From Batkoa obscura (Eukaryota; Entomophthoromycota; Entomophthoromycetes; Entomophthorales; Batkoaceae): 64,000 nt of DNA. Of this stretch, positions 11,521-22,426 are shown piece by piece (the first letter of the stretch is position 1; each line of letters starts with the position of its first letter). The DNA is taken from positions 1,302,001 through 1,366,000 of the forward strand of contig JASVEC010000009.1 of the NCBI GenBank assembly GCA_030770535.1. Direction: 5' to 3'. The notes beneath the pieces are model-generated. The model searched no databases. It worked only from the letters and a program-made list of their open reading frames with translations, and was not told the origin of the DNA. The translations under genes were made by a program, and so were the position numbers.

Positions 11521-12045
11521 AGTTTTAAAATAAAATAATAATTATATAACTGTCATTAATTAAGTTAGTCAATGTTATTAATAAACTGAATAAACAAAGC
11601 CAAATAGTATTAATAATATATACATAAATAATAAATACTAATAATAACTAACATTAACAATGTCCAATAAAAATAACCAGCCTAACTCACTAATGAAAAA
11701 GGCAACAAAATAATTTAAATTTTAAATCATTTTAAACTATCTAACATCCAAATGACACAATTCAAAATCCACTTAAATAAATTATTTTTAAATCTCGCCA
11801 AGCAGGATACTTGTTTATAAATCAATAAAAAAAGTAGCTATAGAATAACTAGACTAAGATTGGTTGAGATCGACTACTAATGTCAATGGCATTTGAAATT
11901 ATCAATAAAAAGGATTAAATTGATGATTTAATATTACACTGAATGTTAAGTGTTTCATGATCAAGTCGGGTAAGTCAAAGAAGAATATATAAATAGAATA
12001 GAAATTATCATTTACAAACAAAATAATAATAAAAAATAATTCATC

Positions 12046-12345
12046 ATGTCAGTACAATTCGATAATAAAAGAAGGAGTAGTTTAACAAGTCAAAAAAGCA
12101 CTAATAGTTTACATAAAAAAGTGAAATTTGAAGAAAAAATTCAAATTTTAAGTTATAAGAACAATAACAATCATATATGTTTGAAAAAAGAAAAGAGGAG
12201 TTCGATTATCAGCGATTTAGAACATCCTATTAAACAGATCCAAGTGATCCGTGAAACTAAACTTAAATCAAAACTGTTTAAGTTTCTTGCTATCTTCTCT
12301 ACTCCCTTTCAAACTGAAGATAAGTCCTCTATCATTGTCCTTTAA
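12046..12345 (+). CDS. Small basic protein with an RVxF-like motif, second member
   Basis: A 99-residue protein with no recognised domain. Residues 24-37 or so read KKVKFEEKIQILSY, matching the KRVSFHEQVEFRSY stretch of the small protein at 6336-6569. This is the basic-V-x-F form of a phosphatase-1 docking site. The N-terminus is rich in Ser, Lys and Arg, and the C-terminus has a KLKSKLFKFLAIF helix-like stretch. The start is the only ATG, and a TATA-like TATAAATAG lies about 60 bases upstream. Probably a real gene, but its function is unknown. Confidence 0.55.
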   Translation: MSVQFDNKRRSSLTSQKSTNSLHKKVKFEEKIQILSYKNNNNHICLKKEKRSSIISDLEHPIKQIQVIRETKLKSKLFKFLAIFSTPFQTEDKSSIIVL

Positions 12346-12859
12346 ATCATTTCTTGTATTATTATTTATTCCTTCTTTTCTAATACTTTCAATTCTTTTT
12401 TAACCGCATTCCTTTTTTCGAAAAATTTTAATAAGCCCTAATTTTAAGTTGATCTCATTCTTATCTTTAAGCTAAAACCTGGCGTTTTTAATAAAATAAA
12501 CATTCTTTTTTGTTACTACTTTAAAACAATATCTAAATTCATCATTGCTTATCTTATTTAAATTAAATTATTTCTTTTAAAACCTAAATTTAATTTCGTA
12601 ATATTAATCTTTACCCTGTTAATTAGCATTTCAATTTAAGTTTTTTTAAATTCAAAATTGAATTTGAATTTCAAATTTATTTTGCCTATTAATAGCAAGA
12701 ATTCATATTAAAACTTTAAATTATTCCTTTTACTTTTTATTTAAAACTTAATTTCATTATTACTAGCCTACTGTTTGCATCTTAACAATAAACAAAAACA
12801 AACAAATAAGATATTTCCATATTAATATTATTTTTAATATTAATATAATATTTTTATTT
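12346..12859. other. Intergenic DNA
   Basis: An AT-rich spacer between the 3' end of the small plus-strand gene and the 3' end of the ELMO gene. Nothing is recognised in it. Confidence 0.4.
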
Positions 12860-14149
12860 CTAATCTGATTTAACTCTTAAATGATTTTTAATTGGTTTAA
12901 ATGTTCGATACCTTAGTAATTCTTTAGCTATCATTAATTTATACATTTGAAATACATTTTCAAAATCCATCACTGTAATCTGAGTATCTCTAGGTTGAAA
13001 CCAATATTCATTAAATCTTTGGAATAAGTAACCTAAATATAACAATATGCGTTAGAATAACAGAATAATAATAAGATATTATGATATATGTATCAATAAT
13101 AAATAAGCTTACAGTAAACCTCATGATAAGTATTAATATGAATTCCAAAGCCATAAAATTGAAACAATAATAAGCGTGTTCTTAATAATTCCAAAGTAAA
13201 AGCAGTGATATGAATGCTAACTAAGGCAAATGAATACCTATCCAGAAAAACAATCAACTTTTAACGAATGAGTTTTTAATTATTACTAAATTACCATGAC
13301 ACCATATGCTGAGAATCTGATAATATTTTTTGGGCTAAACTAGTATATTTTTCTGAAAAATATGTCAGGTCTTTAAGTGCCAAGATACCTAAATAAAATA
13401 TTCATTAGTATTTTATTCATTAGTACAATTATAATTAAATAAAGTACCCATCCCTCTAAAATCAGTAGCTGGGTCATCACCTTGGAAGCCTATACTTTGC
13501 CATTGTTTTGATTTTCTATTACTTAACTCTTCTTCTGGTTTTAATAATTTCCACAGCTATTTTAAATTTATATTAAATATAATATGTTACATTATTATTA
13601 TTATCATTTACTTTAATCAGCTCAAACTCATGTTTTTTATTTTCTTTATCATATTTAGTAGCTGCCATTTGATTGATTTTAATACTTAATCGACGACATT
13701 TCTGAATATTTGTGATACCAAACTTAAGTCTCTGTACTTTAATACTATTTAAATAAAGATAGATTAAAATCCTTCTTGAAACAATAATAATAAACTTACT
13801 CAAAGCTAGGGTCACTCCTATCAAATTCTTTCTTAGTAACAACATTCTCAATGATTCCTCCAACCTCACAATCTTCAATTTCCAATTTTTTATGTTCCAT
13901 CAATAACTGTTTAGAATAATAAATAGAAATATCTAATAACATCAAATTGATACTTGTTAATTTTTCTTGATTTTGATCCATTTCATTTTCAAGTATAAGT
14001 TCAATACTACTCTTTCCAAATAATAACCGTTGTGCTTTTTTATATAATCGATAGATATACGTTAGATACACATTTCGATAAATCTTACTTAAAATTATTA
14101 AATGCAACCAGTCAGGTAAAATCAGGTATCCACGTAATTTTTCGAGCAT
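12860..14149 (-). CDS. ELMO domain-containing protein (ELMOD type)
   Basis: ELMOD proteins act as GTPase-activating proteins for ARF/ARL small G proteins. I assemble six exons on the minus strand: 13800-14149, 13612-13744, 13448-13556, 13295-13388, 13113-13237 and 12860-13032, giving 327 residues, a normal ELMOD length. The ELMO signature is clear across exons 3-4: WQSIGFQGDDPATDFRGMG, including the conserved Arg of the DFRG motif that family studies assign to catalysis. It continues with LALKDLTYFSEKY and, in exons 5-6, HINTYHEVYC followed by LFQRFNEYWF. All introns are GT-AG and 55-80 bases. A donor 21 bases further on at the exon 2 end (13590) would add VNDNNNN and shorten the intron to 34 bases; I prefer the 55-base intron. 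The N-terminal 110 residues are helical and basic. Confidence 0.9.
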
Positions 14150-15354
14150 GTTGATGGGACGGTGTCGCTATATTATTATTTGGAGTTAGATTGTAAATAG
14201 GTTGTTTGCTTTTGAAATGAAATAATTAAAATAAAATGTAATTAAATTTTCAAATGTAAACTTAATCAGTTTATTCCCTACAGAATCATTTAGTAGTCGA
14301 AGTTAATTGGTTGAATGGAACGTAATCAATTACCCCTTTTAGTGTTTTAATAAAAAAGAAAACGAGTTCTGAGTTTAATAAAATTTTATAGCTGTTTACA
14401 TAACAAAAAATGTTTTTTTTAATGTCGTTGTAAATGGTAGTGCTATGGTAAAGTGATCAAAAGTAACACTCAATTTGTGTTATCTTCAGGACGCGGGTTA
14501 AATTTAATCAGCGTTATTGTTTATTTGAGTTTAACTTTTTATTGAAAATTAAACACTAAAGTTTAATAATCAACCATTATAGCTTATCTCCCTTTAACTA
14601 ATGTGGTAATGTTTTTCTCTTCAATATTTAGGAATTTTTTCAAATCTTTGTTGAGCAATAAATGGACGAGTAGATCAACTTGGGGTTAGATGACTGCATT
14701 GTTTTTATTTTGTAGATAATTTCTTTGTTATAAATTTAGGATGTACCGAAATCATGTAGCTACTAAACTCATAATAAAAATATTTGACTAGAATTTAAAG
14801 CAGTAAAGGCCATCTAACTACAAGCTGCTCTGACTGAAAACAAAAAAAACATTCCCATTTGTACCTTGTAAGGATTACACTTTTCTGTTAATTACATAAT
14901 TTTTTATTATTACCTTTAATTGAACTGTTAAATCCCATTGATTAATCAAATTCCTTATATGAGATATTGTTTTAGATATCAATTTTATTTTTTCTGAACC
15001 TTAAAGATGGGACAAACACATTTTCTTAATACATAGACCCAATTTGCCTTTTATAGCAACAGGAATAACTTATGTCTATATTTAAACACAATACATAATC
15101 TACAGACTCAGGCCTCCTTGAATGATTATGTAGTTCACTATCGATTATACTAGCATTCTAGTTGCCATTTATGTTAATTTATAAAGGAAAGTATTAAAAA
15201 TATTTTTATAATTTGATATAAAATAGTTATATGGCAAGCCAAAGTATCATTGAAGTCGTTTGACTTAAATGCGATAAAAAGCAATTTCGAATAACTCCAT
15301 CATAAATAACAATAAAATTTAAAAAATAAAAAATAAACTTTATTCACCTTATAT
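14150..15354. other. Intergenic DNA
   Basis: About 1.2 kb, AT-rich, between the ELMOD start and the reductase 3' end. I see no gene or clear repeat. Confidence 0.4.
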
Positions 15355-16398
15355 TTATAAATCGGCGATTTTAACTGAAGCTTTACCGAAATTTCTACCT
15401 TCAAGCATATCAATGAAAGCAGTTGGTAAATTTTCAACTCCTTCAGTAAGATGTTCCTTGTATTTCATTTTACCTTCAGCTAAATATTTACCAAATGTTT
15501 CAAAAGCCTTAGGGAAGAGATCTAATCTATCGTTGACAATGAATCCTTCGATGCGTATTCTTTTGCCAATGATTTGGGTCAAGTTATGGATACCATCACT
15601 CTCTTTTCCTTTATTATATTGAGAGATCATACCACAGGCTGGGATACGACATTTATCATTAGCTACTTCTAATACTGCCTCAAGAGTTTTTCCTCCTACA
15701 TTTTCAAAATAAATATCAATACCATTTGGACAATGTTCTTTAAGTACTGGAACTAAATCATCATATTTCTTATAATTGAAAGCAGCATCAAAATTTAATT
15801 CCTTTAATAGATATTCTACTTTATCATCACTACCTGCTGATCCAACTACTCTTAATCCTAATTCTTTACAATATTGTCCAACCACTTGACCTACAGCTCC
15901 AGAAGCAGCTGAGATAAAGATAGTTTCACCTTGTTTAATAGGTTCACAGATGGTATGTAAACCAACATAAGCAGTGGCACCTGGCATACCAGTGACACCT
16001 AAATAATAAGTAAGTGGTACCTTTGATTCGCGGCCATTAGGGATCAAATTAGTTCTAGCTGCTGAAACAATAGCATATTCTGACCAGTCTCCAAAAGCAA
16101 CTACAATGTCACCTTTTTTGAATTTATTAGATTTTGAGGTTATTACCTCGGATACAATACCACCGTTTAATGGCTTGTTAAGTTGAAAACCTTGAAAGTA
16201 ACTCTCAACTTCACTTGGACGCATTCTACCACGCATGTAGGGATCGACAGAAGCGTATAAGTTACGTACTAATAATTGATCTTTTTCTAGTGATACATTA
16301 TCGAGATCAAGCTCTTCTTTAATAATCTCAAAGTTATCGTTGACAGTTGGTAACCCTTTTGGGTGGGCTTTGTAAACTATTTTTGTATTGCTGACCAT
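15355..16398 (-). CDS. NADPH-dependent alkenal/prostaglandin reductase (MDR family)
   Basis: A zinc-free medium-chain dehydrogenase/reductase of the leukotriene B4 12-hydroxydehydrogenase / curcumin reductase group. It reduces the C=C bond of alpha,beta-unsaturated aldehydes and ketones with NADPH, typically in the cytosol for detoxification. It has 347 residues in one exon, the full family length. Visible marks are VDPYMRGRM near residue 51 (a subfamily hallmark), the GVTGMPGATAYVGL stretch at 134-147, the nucleotide-binding loop AASGAVGQVVGQ at 164-175, YFENVGG at 230-236, and the C-terminal LPTAFIDMLEGRNFGKASVKI. Zinc-binding cysteines are absent, as expected. The start gives a proper N-terminus (KIVYKAHPKGLP). 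Its broken partner lies 6.3 kb away in inverse orientation and shares 636 identical bases (15604-16239 here). Confidence 0.95.
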   Translation of the reverse strand: MVSNTKIVYKAHPKGLPTVNDNFEIIKEELDLDNVSLEKDQLLVRNLYASVDPYMRGRMRPSEVESYFQGFQLNKPLNGGIVSEVITSKSNKFKKGDIVVAFGDWSEYAIVSAARTNLIPNGRESKVPLTYYLGVTGMPGATAYVGLHTICEPIKQGETIFISAASGAVGQVVGQYCKELGLRVVGSAGSDDKVEYLLKELNFDAAFNYKKYDDLVPVLKEHCPNGIDIYFENVGGKTLEAVLEVANDKCRIPACGMISQYNKGKESDGIHNLTQIIGKRIRIEGFIVNDRLDLFPKAFETFGKYLAEGKMKYKEHLTEGVENLPTAFIDMLEGRNFGKASVKIADL

Positions 16399-17052
16399 TG
16401 TATATTTTAATTGAATTTATAAAAAAAAATATGAAGTCAAAGCTAAGTCTTTTATACTTGTCAAGTTGCAAATCTATTGGCAATTAGTAATTACATTTAC
16501 TAATATTTGAATCACACATAACACTTGTCTTTATTATATGACGTAAGATATTATTTTTATAATTTAAGTGAGAATATTAAGATAAATTAGTAATAAAACA
16601 GAGCATATGTTATTCTACTTTTAAGCTAGTAGGTAAAAGTAAATTTGTAGCGATTACTAATCCTATTTTATGAGATATCAATTAGTGATAGTAATAATAT
16701 GTTAAAACTAAACCACAAAAAGCGATAGCTTGCTTCTAATTAAGAAGTCGAACTTAAAGACCTTTTTTTAAAATTTAGAATGCTCCAATGAACTCACCAA
16801 ATATCCTCAATTGATGGGCCAAATTTATTAGAGATATTAAAAGCAAAAGTTAAGTAAAATTTAGGGAAATTGCCCGCTTTTCTTGATTCCGGTTTTCCCA
16901 TAAAAATTTGCATTGAATCGGAATGATCAACCAATAGTTTTTCCGAGTTTTTCTAAACTAATTCTTGAGAAATTTCAAGCATACGATGTGTAAATTAGGT
17001 GCAAGTCCTTGAAATTCGTCGCCTTTCCTAAATTTAGTAATTTCATTTACTA

Positions 17053-17156
17053 TATGGGGGTATTTTTTTGGCTTCATCACTTTTTCCATCTTTTAATCGC
17101 TATTTGAGTGGAAAATTTGTCAGTAAAATTCTTAAATACAAAAATACATCTTCATA
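17053..17156 (+). mobile_element. Hairpin MITE, copy 5
   Basis: Complete: TATGGGGGTATTTTTTTGGC through the core to ACATCTTCATA, TA-flanked. Confidence 0.85.
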
Positions 17157-17476
17157 TATAGAGCTGAAATACAATCATCCCCTTCTCTTCAGTCGCCTTC
17201 TCTGATTATGGCTTATCAGACAAGGACCTGGATCTTCTTAAAAAAATAGATACAATATAATGAAAAGATATGTAAAGGCATTAAAAATTGATATATCTGG
17301 TAGTTTGTTTTAGCACAACATTAGGTTTTTACAATCTTAATAAATATTTGGACTTAAATTACTAAAAAATTGATACAGCTTACCTGTACGAATAGCGTTT
17401 TCTTAAGCTTTTGAGTTTTATAACTAAACTTCAAAATGAAATTTTTAAAAATTCTAGTATAATAAGGAGAAGCATG

Positions 17477-17577
17477 TGTAGATGTTTTTTTTGGTTTCAT
17501 TATTTTTTCCATTTTTTAAGTGCTATTTAAGCAGAAAGATTATTAATAAAATTTTTAAACAAAAGTACATCCCTATG
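17477..17577 (+). mobile_element. Hairpin MITE, copy 6
   Basis: A diverged copy: TGTAGATGTTTTTTTTGG, core TTTCATTATTTTTTCC, right end ACATCCCTATG. Confidence 0.8.
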
Positions 17578-17681
17578 TGATATTTAATGATTTAATTATT
17601 TCATCAAGGCTTAATATAAAAAAAAGAATAACAAATATTTATCAGATAGTATATATATTAAATAAAAGTAAAAAAATAGTA

Positions 17682-17786
17682 TATGAGGGTTTTTTTTTTG
17701 GTTTCATTACTTTTTCCATCTTTTAAGCGCTATTTGAGTGGAAGGATTGTTAGTGAAATTCTTAAACACAAAAATACATCCCCATA
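17682..17786 (+). mobile_element. Hairpin MITE, copy 7
   Basis: Complete: TATGAGGGTTTTT, core AAGCGCTATTTGAGTGGAAG, right end ACATCCCCATA. It lies about 100 bases from copy 6. Confidence 0.85.
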
Positions 17787-17989
17787 TAATAAATATCTTA
17801 ATAATCTAAAAGATAAAGCAGTAGCTAAGTTAATATTTTTTAAATATATACTAAATAATTTTAAAAATGCAACAAGAAAAATAAATTTATATAACATATA
17901 TGCCCAATATGCAGTCAGCAAAAAATTATTTAAAAATAAAATAAATATAGAAAGATCTTTTAATAAAGAAAAAAAGCTATATAAACTAT

Positions 17990-18452
17990 TATGAAAGTTG
18001 GTACTGAGTGGTTGGAGTTAAAAGCAGTTCTTGCTTGATTAACTAGCCTTGAGTCGAACAGCCTTAGTTTATGTGACTAAGATAGACTTAAAGTAGTAAG
18101 AATAGTGTACAATAGGCTATGAGCTATGTAAAACAAATAGAATAGAAAACACTACTGTAAAATCTATATAAGATGTTGTCAGAAAGACTTAGTGACTTTA
18201 TTAATGATACATTATCAGGGAGTAACTCAATTAAAAAGCATCGAGTTGTCACGTTGAGGAATCTCTTTTATACTCCAACAAGTATGGATGTTAAAACGAG
18301 AAGATAATATTCTTTGCAATGTAAAGTTATAAATTCTCGCAGTAAATCAAAATAAGCAACTCTGAATTGATTGTACCTGAACTTGAGAACACAACAACCT
18401 AAGCGATGTTATGTTATAATCAATTCGAGAGCTGATAAAGCAATATTTCACA
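17990..18452. mobile_element. 465-bp TIR element, copy A
   Basis: A non-coding element with short terminal inverted repeats TATGAAAG ... TTTCACA (TGTGAAA/TTTCACA in the other copies). CTAT flanks it on both sides and is the likely target duplication. The body shares landmarks with the copies at 18725 and 42297, for example AGATGTTGTCAGAAAGACTT and AAAGCAATATTTCACA. No open frame; a non-autonomous DNA transposon of a different family from the hairpin MITE. Confidence 0.8.
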
Positions 18453-18505
18453 CTATATAACTTTTACGTTGATATTCAAAAAAATATATTTAATAAAATA
18501 AAGGA

Positions 18506-18608
18506 TATGGGTATGTATTTTTTTGTTTAAGAATTTCATTAATAGTCTTTCCGCCTAAATAGCGCTTAAAAATAGAAAAGTAATGAAACCAAAAAAAACA
18601 TCCCCATA
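18506..18608 (-). mobile_element. Hairpin MITE, copy 8
   Basis: Complete, inverted relative to copies 1-7: TATGGGTATGTATTTTTTTG through TTTAAGAATTTC to ACATCCCCATA. It sits between the two 465-bp TIR elements. Confidence 0.85.
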
Positions 18609-18724
18609 CTAATCAATTAAGTTCAAAATTTAAGATTTTTAAAAAGTATGAAAAAAACAAAGATGCAAAAAAAGTAATAAAGATACAAAGCATTAAAAGG
18701 TATTTACACTTTGTCAGACGTAAT

Positions 18725-19190
18725 TGTGAAAGTTGATACTTAGTGGTCGAAGTTAAAAGCTACTCTTGCTTAATTAACTTGCCTCGAGTCGAAGGGTCTT
18801 AGTTTATGTAACTAAGATAGACTTAACTTAATAGAAATAGTATGTAGTAAGCTACGAATTATGTAAAACAAATACAATGGGAGATACTAATGGAAAATCT
18901 ATGTAAGATGTTGTCAGAAAGACTTAGTGACTTTATTAATAGTATGATATCAGGGAGTAATTCAGTTAAAAAAGCCTCGAGTTATCATATTGAAGAATCT
19001 CTTTTATACTCCAATAAGTATGGATATCAAAGCGAGAGGATAATATTCTTTGCAATATGAAGTTATAAATCCTCGCAGCAAATCAAAATAAGGGACTCTG
19101 ACTTGATTGTATTTGAACTTGAGAACACAGCAACTTAAGTGATTGTTGCGTTATAATCAATCCGAGAGCTAAATAAAGCAATATTTCACA
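18725..19190. mobile_element. 465-bp TIR element, copy B
   Basis: Termini TGTGAAAG and TTTCACA, with a TAAT flank on both sides (likely target duplication). Same orientation as copy A 270 bases away, with no coding capacity. The body is close to the copy at 42297-42757. Confidence 0.82.
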
Positions 19191-20146
19191 TAATGATAAA
19201 CTACACTGTTATCCAGTATCTGATAGATCAAAAAAAGGATATAATCACAATTAAAGTTATAAAGTTTATAGAAAATAGAAAAGTTAAAAGATCAACTCCA
19301 GCTTATTTTACAAAAATAACAGAAAATTTAAAAGTTTCAATATTTATTAAATAATAGAAATTAATTATTAAATGCTAATATTATTCAAGTTATTAATAGC
19401 TAAGTTAATAAATAATCAAAAAGCAAGTAGTTGTAATAATAAATAAAAACTATTATTATATTGCTTGTATTATATAAGGATAGTTAATTATAGTTTTGGG
19501 GCTAACCACTCTCTCCCATGCAGCTGTTTACTAACTTAGTGATATATTAATAATGTAGTTATAACATTAAAATAAGTTATTTATTTGATAGTAAATCTGC
19601 AATGTTGGCTATAAAGCAGTTAATAATAAATATTTTTCAATAAAGTTTTATAGTAATATGTATTTATTTATATATTACAACTTTGATTAATATCAATATG
19701 TAAGTTATATTAATAAAAGCCTTGGTAATCTGGGAATTTTTATTAAATTTAGTAGAAATTCTGCTAGTTTACAATACAAATTATAATAAATAGTTTAAAA
19801 CTGTGTTGGGTACTTTTGCTTTTTAACAAAAAAATTATTTTATAGAATTTTAAGCAAAGTTTTTAATATTTAAAATATTTAAAAATTGGATAAAAAAATG
19901 AAACTAATTCGGACATCCCCATACGTAATGGAGTTATCAAAGTATAATAAAATTATTACTATATACCTAAGTTGTTAAATAGGAAGAGCTAGAAAAATAT
20001 CAACTAAAATGGTACTATTGGTTAATATGTTAAAAGCAAAACAACTAATGATTGAAACTTGAAGTGATGTTATCAAAACAAACATAAAATAGCAAAATAG
20101 GGGCAACATAGCTAAACAAAAACTATTAACTATCGTATACCTGTAT
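19191..20146. other. Intergenic DNA
   Basis: No gene. A lone MITE right terminus (GGACATCCCCATACG) at about 19911-19926 is the only recognisable piece. Confidence 0.4.
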
Positions 20147-20711
20147 ATGAAGTTACTCCTTATTGTATTACCTATTACATTTGTTGGTATTTTAACTCAA
20201 GCTACCATAGGAGTCAGTAACCTCTTAAGACGAAAAGACATTGATTACTACCCAGATGGTGAGATTTGTATCCTTAATAATAATTTTAAATTCCAACTTG
20301 AGGAGCCTATAATTTATAAGGGTGAAAGGCACAAAATCTTGCTTGGTCGAGGTCAACATGTTAATTAGTTTAAATCATAGGAATGGAATAGATCTGTTTA
20401 TTCAACTCAAGATTAGATGAACAGTGGTGTTGGCGATGTGAAAGATTAGCGTTAATATAGCTAATAATAAGTTTACTGGAGCATGTGCTATTTTATATGG
20501 CTATGCTACATACAAACAATTATAAAAAAGAGCTAGACTTAATACCAAATCAGACAAGCGTAATAAACCTTTTGCAAAGACTAAAGATATCAACTGTATA
20601 ATATTATTCTCTTATCGTCCGGCTCCATTAGTTGATAGCATCACAGGCGTTATTAACGCTGCAAAGCTAGTAGCATCTTTAGTGATGTTTGTTGTTTCCT
20701 GTTTTCTTTAA
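20147..20711 (+). pseudogene. Decayed gene for a small secreted protein
   Basis: The first 73 codons (20147-20368) begin with a clear signal-peptide-like stretch (MKLLLIVLPITFVGILTQA) and then a polar region (DYYPDGEICILNN). Downstream, to about 20711, further protein-like stretches are readable (FTGACAILYGYATY, then DSITGVINAAKLVASLVMF), but they are not in one continuous frame. I read the whole as the relic of a roughly 180-residue secreted protein, broken in several places. The family is not recognised. Confidence 0.5.
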
Positions 20712-21629
20712 GATTATCTATATTGGATCCTATTTTAAATAGAGATTGTCTAAATGAATTTATAGTGTTTTTAAAGTATCCTTTGTATTAATTTTTTAAG
20801 CCATTATCATTGTCGAAGTAGTCTCAAATATTAATTCAAATCAATTTATTAAAACAGTATTATTAAACGCTTATAAACTATGGAATTGGTTTATTAAGGT
20901 TTTGATATGATTCATTGTGAAAATAGAGATATCATATTTCATTATTGTATATCAACTACAATGTACAATTTATAAAAACTTAAAAAGAATTTTTTAGAAT
21001 TTATGATAAAGGCACAGCATAAATAGCACCAATATTTTTACTCTAATAACTATCATACTAAGTTATTTGACCTAGCTATTTTATTCAGCAATTGTACAAT
21101 AAAATGATAGCTTGTTAGAATGGCCAATAACGTAATCTTTGGACGTTTATTAAAAGATTTGTATGCAAAACTTTTATTTGTTTCCCATTTGGTATGAAAC
21201 TATTTTTTGGAATTACTATTTAGCTAAAAGTATTTTATTTTTAAATTTGTAATTTATTAAAATCACTTTTTATAATAAAAAGCACTTGAGCCTTTAGCCT
21301 TTTTCAAAACTAATTTCGTATTTTTTAGATTATAGATTATGTATATGGGGATGTTTTTTTGGCTCCACTTTTTCCATCTTTTAAGCGCTACTTGAAAGCA
21401 AATAATATTTAGTTAGTCTATCATGAGTAAAAAGTATATTAGTGCTAAAGCAGTACTTAAAATCCTAGATTAAAGCACAAATATTTAAATTAAAACAAAA
21501 ATGATACATATTTAAAATCCAATTGTGCAGTGGACTAACTATCCATTTAAGAATGAAATTTTAGACAAAACTTTGCTAAAGCTCAAGGCTTGAAAAAAGC
21601 AAGCAAATACTAGCTATACCTAATAGGAA
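20712..21629. other. Intergenic DNA with a half MITE
   Basis: AT-rich. A MITE left half lies at 21344-21405. Nothing else is recognised before the tRNA-Gly gene. Confidence 0.4.
21344..21405 (+). mobile_element. Hairpin MITE, copy 9 (right half missing)
   Basis: It reads TATGGGGATGTTTTTTTGGC to AAGCGCTACTTGAAAGC and then breaks off. Confidence 0.78.
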
Positions 21630-21700
21630 TGCAATGTCCGGGAATCGAACCCGGGGCTGCCGCGTGGCAGGCGGCAATTTTACCACTAAACCAACATTGC
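21630..21700 (-). tRNA. tRNA-Gly (anticodon GCC), left copy
   Basis: The acceptor GCAATGT pairs with ACATTGC. The anticodon stem-loop GCCGC-CTGCCAC-GCGGC carries GCC, the T-arm is GGGTTCGATTCCC, and the discriminator is A. By eye it is identical to the copy at 29763-29833 in opposite orientation. The pair forms the outer boundary of the palindromic four-gene locus. Confidence 0.94.
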
Positions 21701-22426
21701 ATGAAATGAGTAGTATTTTATTTTATATAAATTTATTCAAAACACTTACAATTGTTTAAATCTTTAAATAATATAAATTATAATATTAAATATATATTAT
21801 AAGCAGGCTATATTTCACTTGTAATTATGGATTTGCTTTCGAAGAGCTTTTTTTATCATTGTTTAGTATTTTAAAATGGTTTATATTATTGCTATCATAG
21901 CGTGGTATAAGATTCGTTATTATAAAATAGGATCATTAATAATTGCATAAATTTTTAATTCAAAAATCTTATCTCTATTTGGGGATGTATTTTTTTGTTT
22001 AAGAATTCACTAACTATCTTTCCACTCAAATAGCGCTTAAAAATGGAAAAAGTAATGAAACCAAAAAACATTATTTTGGAAAAAATCTAAAGCAAGAGAT
22101 TAAAAATTTAATTAATTTCCAAATATATTGACATTAAAAAACTGATGGCATAAGCCAGAAAATAAAAGATTTTAGATACCCCATTTAGTAAAAATAAAAT
22201 GTAGATTTATGAGAGTATAAATATTAAATAAATACTAGCCTTATTCTGAAAGCGTTTGGAAAGCTAAGATTCTTTCCTTAGTATATTTAAAACGGAAAAA
22301 CTGTTACTCTATTTTAAATTAATTATATATAGAGCGGTTAAATAAACTATGATTAATAGCATATACTAGAAACATAAAAGAAATCAACAACATAAATAGA
22401 TAAGGAATTGAATAAACAATTGTTGT
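21701..22426. other. Spacer between tRNA-Gly and gene A
   Basis: AT-rich. It contains a MITE copy at 21977-22072 and no gene. Confidence 0.45.
21977..22072 (-). mobile_element. Hairpin MITE, copy 10
   Basis: Left end TTTGGGGATGTATTTTTTTG, core AAATAGCGCTTAAAAATGG. It breaks off after CCAAAAAACAT, so the right terminus is missing. Confidence 0.8.

Larger units (their letters stand above)
9034..12045. other. Intergenic DNA with two MITEs and a TTTA repeat
   Basis: About 3 kb with no gene I can support. It holds MITE copies at 9389-9492 and 9797-9894 and a TTTA microsatellite at 11479-11504. A 75-residue frame at 10056-10283 has no recognisable domain and is not called. Confidence 0.45.
16399..17989. 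other. Intergenic DNA with three MITEs
   Basis: No supported gene. MITE copies lie at 17053-17156, 17477-17577 and 17682-17786. Frames around 17683-17994 on both strands are MITE sequence and shadows. Confidence 0.5.

Noticed and set aside
13557-13590. 34-base intron in the ELMOD gene
   Set aside because: An upstream in-frame donor gives a 55-base intron matching the sizes of the others; kept only as an alternative.
14420-14515. tRNA-like stretch with GGTAGTGCTATGG and GCGGGTTAAATTTAATC
   Set aside because: No acceptor stem pairs and the T-arm lacks the GTTC core, so no cloverleaf can be drawn.
17683-17994. 103-residue plus-strand frame and the 63-residue frame opposite
   Set aside because: The first part is MITE copy 7; the remainder is low-complexity AT-rich sequence.
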